Shown: positions 24,686-35,039, counted from the stretch's first letter. The stretch is DNA of 64,000 nucleotides from Tipula vernalis (GCA_958295665.1 OY282558.1:63104789-63168788), one strand, 5' to 3'. The notes: generated by a model not told the origin, from the letters alone. Made by a program: numbers and translations.

Positions 24686-26519
24686 ACGTAGAACTATTCT
24701 CCTACATTAATCCCGAAGATGCAAAATCCATATGACATTACGGGATTTTGTACCGATTACGGTGTTTTGTACCTTTGGGATTGTGATTTGCGGGATTATG
24801 TCCCTCAAGAAAATGTCATCAACCGATTTATTTGTCACTTTTCCTTTTTTGTTATGCCGTCATCTCGGTCGGTTTTCTATTGTATCATGTGACGAGTTTC
24901 ACCGACAAACCGACCAAATTGTTCGGTTTCATATTTGTATGTGGCAATGCCATTAGAGTCGAGTCTAAACAAGGTCGAAATCCATTTTTGTTTATAGTAA
25001 ACAATCAGGCGCAAACATTCAATATTGGTATTAACGATTTTAATCAAACTTTCAAAATACGAAAGCCAACTTTAAATAAATAAGGCTACAGAAGTCAAAA
25101 TATAGCCTAAGAGAAAAATATAGTTCCAGGTGGTTCTTGAGGGTTTAATTGTGCATTTAAATTAATGCGCGTGAATGTATGCTTTTATATTAAATATTTT
25201 CCCTAATCCATTTAAGAGAAATAAAAAGTTAGAACTAACTTGGAAAAAACTTCTTACTTATTTCACTTTTAAAATCACTTTTTTTCTAAAAGTGTTCTAA
25301 GTTTACATGACGTCATTAAACAAATTTTTAGATCAAATTTCCGCACATCAAATTTAAATTTTTTGTAACAAAAATTATCAAAATATTTGTAAATATGAAG
25401 TGAATACTGGGAATGCTGGGCTATATTTATAAGGCCGACCCACATGATCGGCCGCGCAATAGTCGGTTTTAAAATAATAATACAAGAAAATACTTTTCAT
25501 TGATTTTTTTCCGAAACTTCGCCTGAATGTATTCTTCGTTTAGTCATAGAATATATTTAAAAACCCGGTGGTCATCGCTTACGTTGCTTTTCACATCCAT
25601 GTGAATCCACATGAATTTTTGGCACTTATTGATTGGCCAAAACAGTTAATTCCGAACTGAGTGATCTTTATTTCGATGATGTACATTGAACCATATAAAG
25701 TCATTAACAACAATCTTCTCTCCATTTATAGTTTTCAAATGATTATTTGGCTGTACAATTAATATTTCGGAATATATCTGAAAGATGGAGTTAAACTGGA
25801 AGACTGTCAGACCCATTATATATGTATTCCGTGTATCGTCTCAAATTCTTGCGGTTACAATATGATTACACCTTCAAAAATCAAGGTGAAACCCGTTGAT
25901 AACTGACAATGAATTGGAGCTCACATTAACTGTGCCACATTAATCTTAATAATGTCAACTAACTCAAGATCTTAGTTAATTAAATAACGGAAGTATGTGA
26001 TACCTTGATAATAAATGCATTTACTGACATTGTTCTTAATTGTGTTGTAAACTTACCCCCACATAATTTATTTATGTTAATATAAACGAAAAACACTACA
26101 AAATAAAGTAAAAATGTTCTTTAAACGTTATCTCATAACATAATGCTCAAGTTATTCAAATTTTTGTACGCGTCTTTGTTGATTAATTGTAAAGTATGCA
26201 TTCACTGCTCAGTTTATGAATTCTATTAGTGCATCAACAGACGATTATTACCAATAACCAATCCCTAATAGAGACAACGAGTACGGTTTATTCAACGGCT
26301 TCACCATTAGCTACGATTTAACGAAAAAAAACTTGAACGTAAAAAATGCTTTCACTTTGACAATCATATGTTGTGCCGATGCGGTATCACTATATGCAAA
26401 ATGAAACACTCGTGGGAAACACTCATATCGTGGGTTTGAACATGTTACCTATTCGCATTTTAATCCGTAATATTTTCATCATTTCCCCCTGGTCACCGTC
26501 ACTATCGTTATAACTGTCT
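24686..26519. other. Intergenic, no gene recognised
   Basis: The stretch is AT-rich. Frames at 24,732-25,083 lack domain signals. A short hairpin, GGCCGA...TCGGCC, lies at about 25,432-25,453. The right part may include the non-coding end of the minus-strand Gypsy element that follows. Confidence 0.4.
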
Positions 26520-27380
26520 TATTAGGGATAATTATCGCGCCATGGTTTCATGTGATCAGCGCTCGATGTCGTCTTATAAGGGCCGCTATGGTTGCCAATT
26601 TTCTCCACTTTGTACCGCCCATTTTGGCCCACCTCAACAATTTTGTAAGGCCCAAGAACTTTTGTTGTAATTTTTAATCCAGATTCAAACTGCATCCTTT
26701 TCACCGCCACAATGTCTCCAATCTTGTACTTGGTCGCTTTCTTCCAATATCGATTGTAGGTACGTTTACTCTCCTCTTGTACCTCTTGAATTTTTTTCTA
26801 GCCTTCTTTCTCGTCTGTTCACGTTCCACCAAAAAATCGTTCATATTTTCTGCCTAAGAAACTCCTCTTTCCAGGAAAAACGTCTCGTGTGGACCGTAAT
26901 CGAGTAGTTTGATGATCACCTTCGAATGATCATCTTTTTGTTGACCGGATTTTATTCTTTCTAAGAACTCGTTTTGTAAGGTAATGAAAACAGGGTTCCG
27001 GCTCAGCAGGTCAATGTGCCGCATCTCTGAAGCTGGCCTATGCTCTAACTTGTATTGATCGCCCCAAATTCGATTTTGGATGCGTCTGTGTGGAAGTCGG
27101 TCTGTCTGTTTGGGCTAAACATAATTAAAATAGAATTATCAATAAATATTTTATCTTTAACTTATCTGTTTCTCCGCGAACTCGAAGTTCATGTTTTTCT
27201 CGAGAAGGTTAATTATTAGCTTCGACACTATCGAATAGTCCTTGATGAGAAAACTCTGCACTTGTCTGTTTGTTTTCGGCACACCGGAAATTTCGTTACT
27301 GCTGCGGTTTTACTTAAGTATTCAATGCGACGACAAAGAAATTGATACTTTTCCCACTGAATTACCAAAAGTTTATTTTA
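26520..27380 (-). pseudogene. Gypsy element A, 3' half (RT thumb, RNase H trace, integrase end)
   Basis: Read on the minus strand from 27,380 down, the fragment shows an RT-thumb-like peptide around 27,200-27,290 (QVQSFLIKDYSIVSKLI). An RNase H trace with TDAS follows near 27,090, and an EHRPASEMRHIDLLSRNPV-like end of RNase H near 27,030. A 62-residue frame (26,522-26,710) holds an integrase C-terminal region with VLGPYKIVEVGQNGRYKVE. Large internal deletions remove most of RNase H and the catalytic integrase core. The 5' part of the same element lies at 31,806-32,115, beyond an insertion. Confidence 0.6.
27358..27380 (+). repeat. 23-bp direct repeat, left copy
   Basis: TGAATTACCAAAAGTTTATT plus TTA occurs here and again at 31,806-31,828. 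The two copies bracket the insertion carrying Gypsy element B inside Gypsy element A. Confidence 0.85.
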
Positions 27381-27401
27381 GATAATTATTTTGTTGAATA
27401 A

Positions 27402-27695
27402 TAGCTGCATTTCTTGACGCATAGTGATCCGGATCAGATCAAAATTTACATGTGAAGCAACAACAACATTTGATCCAACATTCGTTTTGGATCACAAATG
27501 GTGATCTAAAAATAGTTGAACAATATTTTGTAAAGACAAAGAATATAATGAATATAGTACGAGTATGAAGAGGCATTCAAAACGAAACGAGACAAAAAAA
27601 TTGAATTTTGGTGTTTGGTTGTTTTACGCATTTTTGTGTCGTTTCATGAGACATGATCTGATCCGGATCAGATCAAACGTCAAGAAATGCGGCTA
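27402..27695. mobile_element. MITE with terminal inverted repeats
   Basis: The ends are TAGCTGCATTTCTTGACG (27,402-27,419) and its inverted copy at 27,678-27,695 with one mismatch. Internal to each end are inverted copies of GATCCGGATCAGATC. The right one lies in a perfect 20-bp palindrome at 27,655-27,674. The 294-bp length, non-coding interior and TA-rich ends suggest a Tc1/mariner-type MITE. The superfamily is not certain. Confidence 0.6.
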
Positions 27696-30600
27696 ATATT
27701 GTGCTGAGAAAATTTTGGAGAATTTTATAGCAGCGTGGTCTTAACATAAAAATCAAAAAAAAAAATATATTTGTGTGTGTTAACTATTAAAAATGCCCGA
27801 TAACAAAGAGGAAGGTCGAAATGCGGCAGGTGCGGAAATCAATAATGCTGCGACAAATTTATGCGACAATAAAGCCACCGTTTTAAAAGAAATTAATCTA
27901 GATGAATCGAACGAGTCGGATCATGGAAGTGATGTTAGTTTCCGGGATCAGGCACAAAATGTGCGATGCAAAAGTTATGCGCAGGTTGTAGAGAGAACGA
28001 AGAAACAATTGAATTTATGGTCGACGGATTGGGTGATCTGCGAATTAATAATTTCTTGGGTCCTCTACGGAAATATAAAATGCCAGCTCAACTATTATTG
28101 GATTTACGAGAAGCCGATCGCGTGGATGCGTCATATAAGGCGATGTCCAACAAAAATCAGTACCATGGACAAAATAGTGCAAACAAAGGCAAGATAGAAT
28201 GGCGGAATAATATTCCTATAGCAAAGTGGGTGAAATCAAAGGAAGCACCAAAATCGAATCAAATCAGACTATGCCAAAAGTGCCGAACGGGTTGACATGT
28301 TTTTATTGTAACGAACGTGGACATTTTGCGAGGCAGTGTACCAAAAAGACGAAGCCAGAGGCCCTAAAGACAGGATCAAAGAATGCTGAAACACTTGCAA
28401 AATACATGAAATTAGCGTTAGAGTTACGAATGTGCGTAGACTATAGGGCGGTTAATAAAAAAACAGTGCGACAACAATTTCCTTTACCCTTAATTGATGA
28501 TCAATTAAATCGTTTGGGGGGTAATAAGTATTTTACCAGTTTGGGCCTGGCTAGTGATACTGTTAAAGTTAGAAAGTGAAAAGTCGATAATGCAGATTGT
28601 GTTAGTCCAGCCGAAGGTAAAAAAGTGGTAAAGCAGCCGAAAGTACAAAGTCGATAATGCAGATTGTGATATAACATTCAAGCCGAAAATAAAAAATTTA
28701 GTAGTTATCAGCCGAAAGTAAATAGGATACATAGAAATCCATAAATATAAATTTTTGTAAATAAATTTACGTGTAAAACTTTGCTTCGTAGAAAATACCG
28801 GAAAATCAGAAGAATATACAAAATTGGAATAAAATCAGCCTCTAGAGTACATATCTGAAGCTGAATCGTTTTTATGTGATTTGTCAATACTCGTAGCTGT
28901 CGAATTATTAAATTCTGTTCAAGTTTCCCGCGGGAAATCTCGGAAAATTCGATTTTCCAAAAATTATTAGAAAATTTGTATAAAATCAGCCTTTAAAGTG
29001 TTATGTCTGGAGATGGATTGCGATATTTCCCACGGGAAACTTGAACTGAATTTTTTTCCTGCAATGGCTATTGAGTAATCACATCAATTGAATCCATCTC
29101 CAGACATAACACTTTAGAGGCTGATTTTATACAAATTTTCTAATAATTTTTGGAAAATCTAATTTTCCGAGATTTCCCACGGGAAACATGAACTGAATTT
29201 TTTTCCTGCGATAGCTATTGACAGGTCACATCAATGCAATCTATCTCCAGACATAACACTCTAGAGGCTGATTTATTTTCGGCTGGAGTGCCAATAAAAT
29301 AATCTGCATTATCGACTTTTTACTTTCGGTTGGAAACTTTCGGCTAACTTTAACAGGGTTGGCTAGTGGATACTATCAGGTGCCAGTCGAACAGAATTCT
29401 CGAACAAAATTGGCATTCATAACGCCAGACGGACATTTTCAATTTAAGCGAATGCCATTTGGACCAACAAACAGCCCAGCTGTCTTTCAATCGTTGATAA
29501 ATCGAGTTTTAGGAATTCTCAGATATACCATTGCTATGGCATATCTGGATGATATCGTGATGCCTAGTGCGACCATAGACGAAGGTTTAACAAGGTTGGA
29601 ATTAATTTTGAAATTCCTAAGCGATGCAAATTTAACGTTAAATTTAACGAAGTGTAGATTCTTGTGTAATAGTGTGGATTACTTAGGTTTTAGGATATCA
29701 AGTGAAGGTATTGAACCGGGTCGAATAAAAACAGAGGCTATAGAGAAATTCCCAACACCTAAATGTATTAGGGATATTTATCAAGGGATACGCAACAGTT
29801 GCTAGACCAATATCGGATTTGATAAAAAAGAATGAAGTTTTTATATGGGGTGACAAGCAAGAATTGGCATTTAACAAAATCAAACGATTGCTTACGAATA
29901 AACCAGTTTTAGGAATGTATGTCATGGGTAGGCGTTTTGAAGTGCATACGGTAGCAAGTGTGTAGGAATTAGGTGGTGTTTTATACCAAGAACAGGATTC
30001 GAAATGGTTCAAGCCAATTAGCTTTTACAGTCGTAAGACTACTTCGGAGGAGTCAAAGTATCCAGCCGTAGATTTAGAGGTTTTGGCTATAGTATCGTGT
30101 TTGGAGAAGTGGCGAGTGTATTTGCTGGGGGTAGAGTTTACTATTAAGACTGATTGTAACAGTATAAAATTATTAGCGAAGAAAAGAGATATCAACTCAA
30201 GAATTGGCAGATGGTTTATTAGGTTATCCTAATTCACCTTTACGGTAGAGCATGTGAAAGGTACTAATAGTTTCGTTGCGGATGCGTTGAGTCGATATCC
30301 TTTGTTGGATAGTGAGATTAGGGACACAAGTTACGCAATTAGGGATCTTCTTGAGTTGGGTGAAAGACGTTCGAAAAGTTTATAATGTAAAAGTGTCGAG
30401 TATACCGAACGAGTTCGCGATGCACACGATGCAGTCGGACATCAGGGAATATACAAGATCCTAGAAGATTTAAAAACGTCGTTCTATTTTCCAAGTATGC
30501 GAGATTTTTTTTTTGTAAAGAACCGGTGGTAAACAACCCGGCTATCTTCATCCATATGAAAAGGGAAGTGAACCTTTTGTGACGATCCACTATGATCACG

Positions 30601-31805
30601 TAGGCCCGTATATAAAAAGCAAAAATCACAATAAGTATGTAGGTGTAATTGTCGACAGATTCAGTAAGTTCGTGATGCTCGGATGTAAGTGCAGATAAAT
30701 CGTTAGAGTTTTTAAGAGTAATTACGGAAAACTAGATGTATTGGTAACTGATCGGGGTATGGCGTTCACCGCGGCGAAATTTCAATCATTTTGTAAGTCA
30801 ATGAATATTAGGCATGTAAAAACGGCGAGCGGTAGTGGACGTTCAAATGGACAGGTAGAGATCGTAAATAAACAGATGACAAAATGTTTGGCTAAAATTA
30901 GTTCAGGCATAGAGTGTATAGATTGGGACGAAAAGCTAATCCAATTGCAAATGGCCCTAAATAGTACGGTGCATAGTGTAATCAAGAAAGCTCCTTCAGA
31001 GCTATCCATTCATAAATTTGAAAGATAACGAATTAGTGCAGGAAATGAAGCGTTTGAATAGATAAATATTGGAAGAGGGACGTATACTTCAAGAGAATAA
31101 TGTGGCCGAATTATTAGATACAAATAGGGGACGAATAAAGCACGCCTATGACAAGAAGCGAAGAAAACCAATGGAATTAAAATGTGGTGATTTAGTTATG
31201 GCGCATGCGCCTAAAATGGCGACAGGAGACAGTAGGAAACTTTTACCAACAAACAAGGGACCTTACGAAGTAGTTAAATGTATTGGCAACGATCGGTACC
31301 TCATATAGGACATAGAGGGCGAGCAACAAACAAATAGGACTTACAAAGCAATAATTGCTATCGATAGATTAGAATTGATTGATGTTAGTCCGAGGTTGTG
31401 GGATTCGGTTTCGTAACTATTTCAATAGATGATTTTTAGATGTAATTTTTGTATTTATAATTGAAATATTGTAAACACGAGAGTATCTTAAGGAGTATGA
31501 TGAAAAATAACTTAAGATATTGCCGTGTAATGACGAGGACATCATCGATACAGGATGGCCGAATTGTCATAATCGAAATTAATATTATAATGGTGGAAAT
31601 ATTGGCTAAGCCAAAAATGTATATTGTGTGGAATTTGTGCCGATAGATAGATGTTGCCAATGTTCAGTGTAATGAAATTAAAATAAATACATATGTATAA
31701 TAAAAATGAAAAGCAGGGGATTAATCTGTCAGACACGGAAAAGAAAGGTTGTGTGTTGATGTGGAGGAATGTAATAAAAAATTAATAAAAAAGTTTATAA
31801 CGTGT
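27696..31805 (+). pseudogene. Gypsy element B, decayed gag-pol
   Basis: The gag region opens with ATG at 27,793 (134-residue frame) and continues through shifts to a CCHC knuckle, CFYCNERGHFARQC (28,298-28,339). RT starts almost at once at LRMCVDYRAVNKKTV (near 28,424), so protease and the RT start are deleted. RT is cut at 28,556 by a MITE and resumes at 29,360 with ASGYYQVPV. FKRMPFGPTNSP and the catalytic YLDD (29,542-29,553) follow. RNase H (29,930-30,310) keeps a VEHVKGTNSF-to-DALSR end but has two stops. Integrase (about 30,380-31,310) keeps a decayed zinc domain (GHQGIYKIL), the second Asp in VTDRGMAF (near 30,748), and Glu after exactly 35 residues (NGQVE). A C-terminal GPYEVVKCIG block ends it. 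Stops and frameshifts abolish coding capacity. No matching LTRs were found. Confidence 0.75.
28557..29359. mobile_element. 803-bp MITE inside the RT of Gypsy element B
   Basis: It is flanked by a 9-bp direct repeat, TGGCTAGTG (28,548-28,556 and 29,360-29,368), copied from the host RT sequence. The ends match as inverted repeats around CTGTTAAAGTTAG, followed by GTCGATAATGCAGATT on both arms. The interior is non-coding. It contains an inverted pair (28,980-29,020 and 29,093-29,133) and a partial direct duplication (29,045-29,135 and 29,205-29,275). CCGAAAGTA-like repeats occur near both ends. The 9-bp duplication suggests a Mutator-like source. Confidence 0.72.
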
Positions 31806-32115
31806 TGAATTACCAAAAGTTTATTTTATTGATTTCGCTCGGAAAAGTAGTGAGTGACATGTATCATTCTCTTTTCCCATGATAATTTTCGTCCCACATA
31901 AAACATCATTTCCCAATATAAACTTTAAATTGAGTGATAATTCTGGAACAACAGATATCGTCGCTTCAACTTTGATATCATCCATTTCGAAAGTGGCTAC
32001 GAATCGTCCGACCGTCTTAATTTTGGTGTCCTTGACACCAAAAATGAATTTTGGTGTACTTTGTCCAGTTTTACCACTTTTAGTTTGCTCAGTAGATCTT
32101 CTCAAAGACCATTGC
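31806..32115 (-). pseudogene. Gypsy element A, 5' part (protease region)
   Basis: A minus-strand frame of 113 codons (31,821-32,162) contains KFIFGVKDTKIKTVGRF, DDIKVEATISVVPEL and FILGNDVLCG. The order resembles the retropepsin region just after the active site in Gypsy elements, with ILGNDVL as the C-terminal motif. The DTG active site itself is not present. The fragment lies upstream, in element orientation, of the RT thumb at 27.3 kb. This is why both are assigned to one split element. The first residues of the frame belong to neighbouring host sequence. Confidence 0.5.
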
Positions 32116-32163
32116 GAAAAAACTGAAACGTCAAACGTATTATAATTCACTACGGCGATCATA
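32116..32163 (+). pseudogene. Remnant 3' end of a fifth secreted-family copy
   Basis: The sequence encodes KKLKRQTYYNSLRRSYI, matching the C-terminal block of the four genes that follow, in the same orientation. Everything upstream is replaced by Gypsy element A. The last codons and stop are missing, and the spacer sequence of the cluster begins directly after it. Confidence 0.7.
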
Positions 32164-32353
32164 TATCACTTTACATGTAAAGTGCTACTGTATCCATACA
32201 TAAATACGTGAAATATAACCCGACTAACCTTTCTTATCGCCCGATAAGTAAATAAATATTTGCTAGCCTGGCTAAACACATCAATATTCACCAATAGTAC
32301 AATTTTAAATTCGGTATTAGCAATATACGAAGTGTTTGACCAATTATTTCACA
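32164..32353 (+). promoter_or_regulatory. Conserved upstream block of the first cluster gene
   Basis: This block recurs before all four genes. Shared parts include GTGCTACTGTATCCATAC, ATATAACCCG(A/G)CTAACC, TTTCTTATCGCCC, AATATTTGCTAGCC(A/T)GGC, ATAGTACAATTTTAAAT and CGGTATTA(G/A)CAATATAC. Conservation of non-coding sequence between copies suggests a promoter, or just recent duplication. The TTATCG motif fits a GATA-type site by inference only. Confidence 0.5.
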
Positions 32354-32923
32354 ATGAAATTGTGCCTGTTCGTCACTTTACTAATTCCATTAGTGATATC
32401 AACCGATAATTATTACCAACCTTCAACCAATGATTTTCTTCAAACCCTTACAGAAATGAATCGGAATTTAGAACGAATCCTAGCCAAAAAGGACCGGGGA
32501 GACATAATCCAAGAGATGTCCGAAATATCGTTGTTGTTCAAGCTAGGAAATTTATCCGATCCATATCATCTTGATAACTATCCAGATTTTACAAGCACTA
32601 CACATCGACCTATAATCTGGACAACACAATCAACTTCCACCACTACAAGAAAAACCATTGCGGAAGAGCGAGTACCATTGCAAATAGATGAAGGGAGAAT
32701 TGTATCTGGTTCTACTGACACTACTGTGCCTCGTATCAAATGGCTGTTGAACGCAAAACGTTTTAAGTTGAACACGATTTTTTTAGCGTTTACCAATAGC
32801 TACGACATAGTGATGAGAAAATTAAAACGTCAAACGGATTATAATTCACTAAGGCGATCATATATTGTGACGGATGCCAAAAGGCGCCCATTACATCTGT
32901 ACAATAGATATAATGTGAAATAA
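32354..32923 (+). CDS. Secreted Thr-rich family protein, copy 1
   Basis: The frame encodes 189 residues from the ATG at 32,354. That start is chosen over an in-frame ATG 18 bases upstream because it puts the signal peptide MKLCLFVTLLIPLVIS at the N-terminus as in the paralogues. The mature protein has three parts. First is a Tyr, Gln and Asn-rich stretch with a short helix-like segment (FLQTLTEMNRNLERILAK). Next is a Thr, Ser and Pro-rich linker (TTHRPIIWTTQSTSTTT), a likely O-glycosylation region. Last is a basic C-terminal domain with the invariant core PRIKWLLNAKRFKLNTIFLA and LRRSYIV. Basic pairs (KR, RR) could be processing sites. AATAAA overlaps the stop codon. No intron is seen. I do not recognise the family. 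Effector-like, salivary or cuticular roles are possible but unsupported. It is the first full copy of a tandem cluster. Confidence 0.75.
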   Translation: MKLCLFVTLLIPLVISTDNYYQPSTNDFLQTLTEMNRNLERILAKKDRGDIIQEMSEISLLFKLGNLSDPYHLDNYPDFTSTTHRPIIWTTQSTSTTTRKTIAEERVPLQIDEGRIVSGSTDTTVPRIKWLLNAKRFKLNTIFLAFTNSYDIVMRKLKRQTDYNSLRRSYIVTDAKRRPLHLYNRYNVK

Positions 32924-33003
32924 AATTTTAAAAAAAAAACAAGAATCTGATAATACATTGGCCAAACTGGTTTAGATTTATTTTTTACTAACACTGATCC
33001 TAT

Positions 33004-33198
33004 ATATTACATGTGAAGTGCTACTGTAACCATACAAAAATTCGTTAAATATAACCCGGCTAACCTTTCTTATCGCCCCATAAATAAATAAATATTTGCT
33101 AGCCAGGCTAAACACACAAATATTCATCAATAGTACAATTTTAAATTCGGTATTAACAATATACGAAGTGTTTGCTTAGTGCGACCAATAATTTCACA
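33004..33198 (+). promoter_or_regulatory. Conserved upstream block of the second cluster gene
   Basis: It matches the block before copy 1 with few changes, beginning near ATTACATGTGAAGTGCTACTG and continuing to the ATG. The segment AACCTTTCTTATCGCCCCAT is shared with copies 3 and 4. Confidence 0.5.
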
Positions 33199-34017
33199 AT
33201 GAAATTGTGCTTGCTCGTTACTTTACTAATCCCATTAGTGATATCAACCAATAATTATTACCAACCACCAACCAATGATTATCTTCAAACTATTACACAA
33301 ATGAATCGGGATTTACAACGAGTCCTAACCGAAATTGACCAGACAAAAATTGTGCCAAATTTTTCCAATCCATATCATTTTGATAACTATCCAGATTTTA
33401 CAAGCACTACACATCGACCTATAATCTGGACAACACAATCAACCTCCACCACTACAAGAAAAACCACTGCGACAGAGCGAGCACCATTGCAAATAGTTGA
33501 AGGGCGAATTGGATCTGGTTCTACTGACACTACTGTAAATAATTACCAACCTCCAACCAAAGATTATCTTCAAACCATTACACAAATGAATCGGGATTTA
33601 CAACGAGTCCTAACCGAAATTGACCAGACAAAAAGTGTGCCAAATTTTTCCAATCCATATCGTCTCGATAACTATCCATATTTTCCAATCACTACACATC
33701 GACCTAAAATCTGGACAACTCAACCAACTTCCACCACTACAAGAAAATCCATTGCGAACGAGCGAGTACCATTGCAAATAGTTGAAGGGCGAATTGTATC
33801 TGGTTCTACTGACACTACTGTGCCTCGTATTAAATGGTTGTTGAACGCGAAACGTTTTAGGTTGAACACGATTTTTTTAGCGTTTACCAATAGCTACGAC
33901 ATAGTGATGAGAACATTAAAACGTCAAACACATTATAATTCACTAAGGCGATCATATATTGTGTCGGATGCTAAAAGGCGGCCATTATATATGTACAATA
34001 GAAATAATGTGAAATAA
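33199..34017 (+). CDS. Secreted Thr-rich family protein, copy 2, with internal duplication
   Basis: The frame encodes 272 residues from the ATG at 33,199. An in-frame ATG lies 27 bases upstream but would precede the signal peptide (MKLCLLVTLLIPLVIS). The N-terminal and Thr-rich part is present twice: unit 1 at 33,250-33,537 (96 codons) and unit 2 at 33,538-33,822 (95 codons, one Tyr fewer). The single basic C-terminal domain (PRIKWLLNAKRFRLNTIF to the end) then follows. Each unit runs from NNY(Y)QPPT to GSTDTTV. The duplication keeps the frame, so the product has two helix-plus-Thr modules on one C-terminal domain. AATAAA overlaps the stop. Function is unknown. The duplicated region is about as long as the whole N-terminal part of copies 1 and 3, which points to unequal exchange within the cluster. 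Confidence 0.75.
   Translation: MKLCLLVTLLIPLVISTNNYYQPPTNDYLQTITQMNRDLQRVLTEIDQTKIVPNFSNPYHFDNYPDFTSTTHRPIIWTTQSTSTTTRKTTATERAPLQIVEGRIGSGSTDTTVNNYQPPTKDYLQTITQMNRDLQRVLTEIDQTKSVPNFSNPYRLDNYPYFPITTHRPKIWTTQPTSTTTRKSIANERVPLQIVEGRIVSGSTDTTVPRIKWLLNAKRFRLNTIFLAFTNSYDIVMRTLKRQTHYNSLRRSYIVSDAKRRPLYMYNRNNVK
33250..33822 (+). repeat. In-frame tandem duplication (288 + 285 bp) inside cluster gene 2
   Basis: The two units align along their whole length with scattered substitutions. Differences include HFDNYPDFTS against RLDNYPYFPI and QSTSTTTRKTTATERA against QPTSTTTRKSIANERV. Each unit begins with AATAAT and ends at the GTDTTV-type codons before the C-terminal domain or next unit. Confidence 0.9.
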
Positions 34018-34095
34018 AATTTAAAATAGAATGGAGAATCTGATAATACATTGGGCAAACTCGTTAAGATTTATTTTTTACCTATAGAGACCCTA

Positions 34096-34285
34096 GATAT
34101 TACATGTGAAAAGCTACTGTATCCATACACAAATTCGTTAAATATAACCCGACTAACCTTTCTTATCGCCCCATGAATAAATTTGCTAGCCAGGCTAAAC
34201 ACACAAATATTCATCAATAGTACAATTTTAAATGCGGTATTAGCAATATACGAAGTCTCTACTTAGCGCGACCAATAATTTCACA
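34096..34285 (+). promoter_or_regulatory. Conserved upstream block of the third cluster gene
   Basis: The same spacer sequence precedes the ATG as in copies 1 and 2, with a short deletion in the AATAAATAAATA part and GAAGTCTCTACTTAGCGCG near the gene. Confidence 0.5.
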
Positions 34286-34819
34286 ATGAAATTGTGCTTG
34301 TTCGTCATTTTACTAATCCCATTAGTGATATCAACCAATAATTATTACCAACCTCCAACCAATGATTATCTTCAAACCATTACACAAATGAATCGGGATA
34401 TACAACGAGTTCTAGCAGAAGCCGACCAGATAGGAAGAGTGCCAACTTTTTCCGATCCATATCTTCTCGATAACTATCCGTATTTTCCAATCACTACACA
34501 TCGACCTATAATCTGGACAACACAATCAACTTCCACCACTACAAGAAAAACCATTGCGACAGAGCGAGTACCATTGCAAATAGTTGAAGGGCGAATTGTA
34601 TCTGGTTCTACTGACACTACTGTGCCTCGTATCAAATGGCTGTTGAACGCAAAACGTTTTAAGTTGAACACGATTTTTTTAGCGTTTACCAATAGCTACG
34701 ACATAGTGATAAGAACATTAAAACGTCAAACACATTATAATTCACTAAGGCGATCATATATTGTGTCGGATGCCAAAAGGCGCCCATTTTATATATACAA
34801 AGGAAAAAATGTGAAATAA
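34286..34819 (+). CDS. Secreted Thr-rich family protein, copy 3
   Basis: The frame encodes 177 residues with signal peptide MKLCLFVILLIPLVIS. It has one N-terminal module (NNYYQPPTNDYLQTITQMNR), a Thr-rich linker nearly identical to copies 1 and 2, and the same basic C-terminal domain ending in RRPFYIYKGKNVK. Its N-terminal module resembles that of copy 2 more than copy 1. The C-terminal domain is almost identical in copies 1 to 3, which may reflect gene conversion or constraint. AATAAA overlaps the stop. The family is not recognised. Single exon. Confidence 0.75.
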   Translation: MKLCLFVILLIPLVISTNNYYQPPTNDYLQTITQMNRDIQRVLAEADQIGRVPTFSDPYLLDNYPYFPITTHRPIIWTTQSTSTTTRKTIATERVPLQIVEGRIVSGSTDTTVPRIKWLLNAKRFKLNTIFLAFTNSYDIVIRTLKRQTHYNSLRRSYIVSDAKRRPFYIYKGKNVK

Positions 34820-34861
34820 AATTTAAAAAAAAAAACAAAAACGAAATTTAATTTAATTTGT

Positions 34862-35039
34862 GTAATGTACCGATAGACAAATTCGTTAAATATAACCCGG
34901 CTAACCTTTCTTATCGCCCCATAAGTAAATAAATATTTGGTAGTCTGGCTAAATACACAAATATTCACAAATAGTACAATTTTAAATTCGGTATTAACAA
35001 TATGCAAAGTGTTTAATTAGTGCGACCAATAATTTCACA
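34862..35039 (+). promoter_or_regulatory. Conserved upstream block of the fourth cluster gene
   Basis: AAATTCGTTAAATATAACCC, CTTTCTTATCGCCCCATAAG and ATAGTACAATTTTAAATTCG are kept although the downstream coding sequence has diverged clearly. That difference favours selection on the upstream block over simple recent duplication. Confidence 0.55.

Noticed and set aside
30339..30629. Minus-strand frame across the Gypsy B integrase
   Set aside because: It is a shadow of plus-strand integrase sequence that includes the decayed zinc domain.
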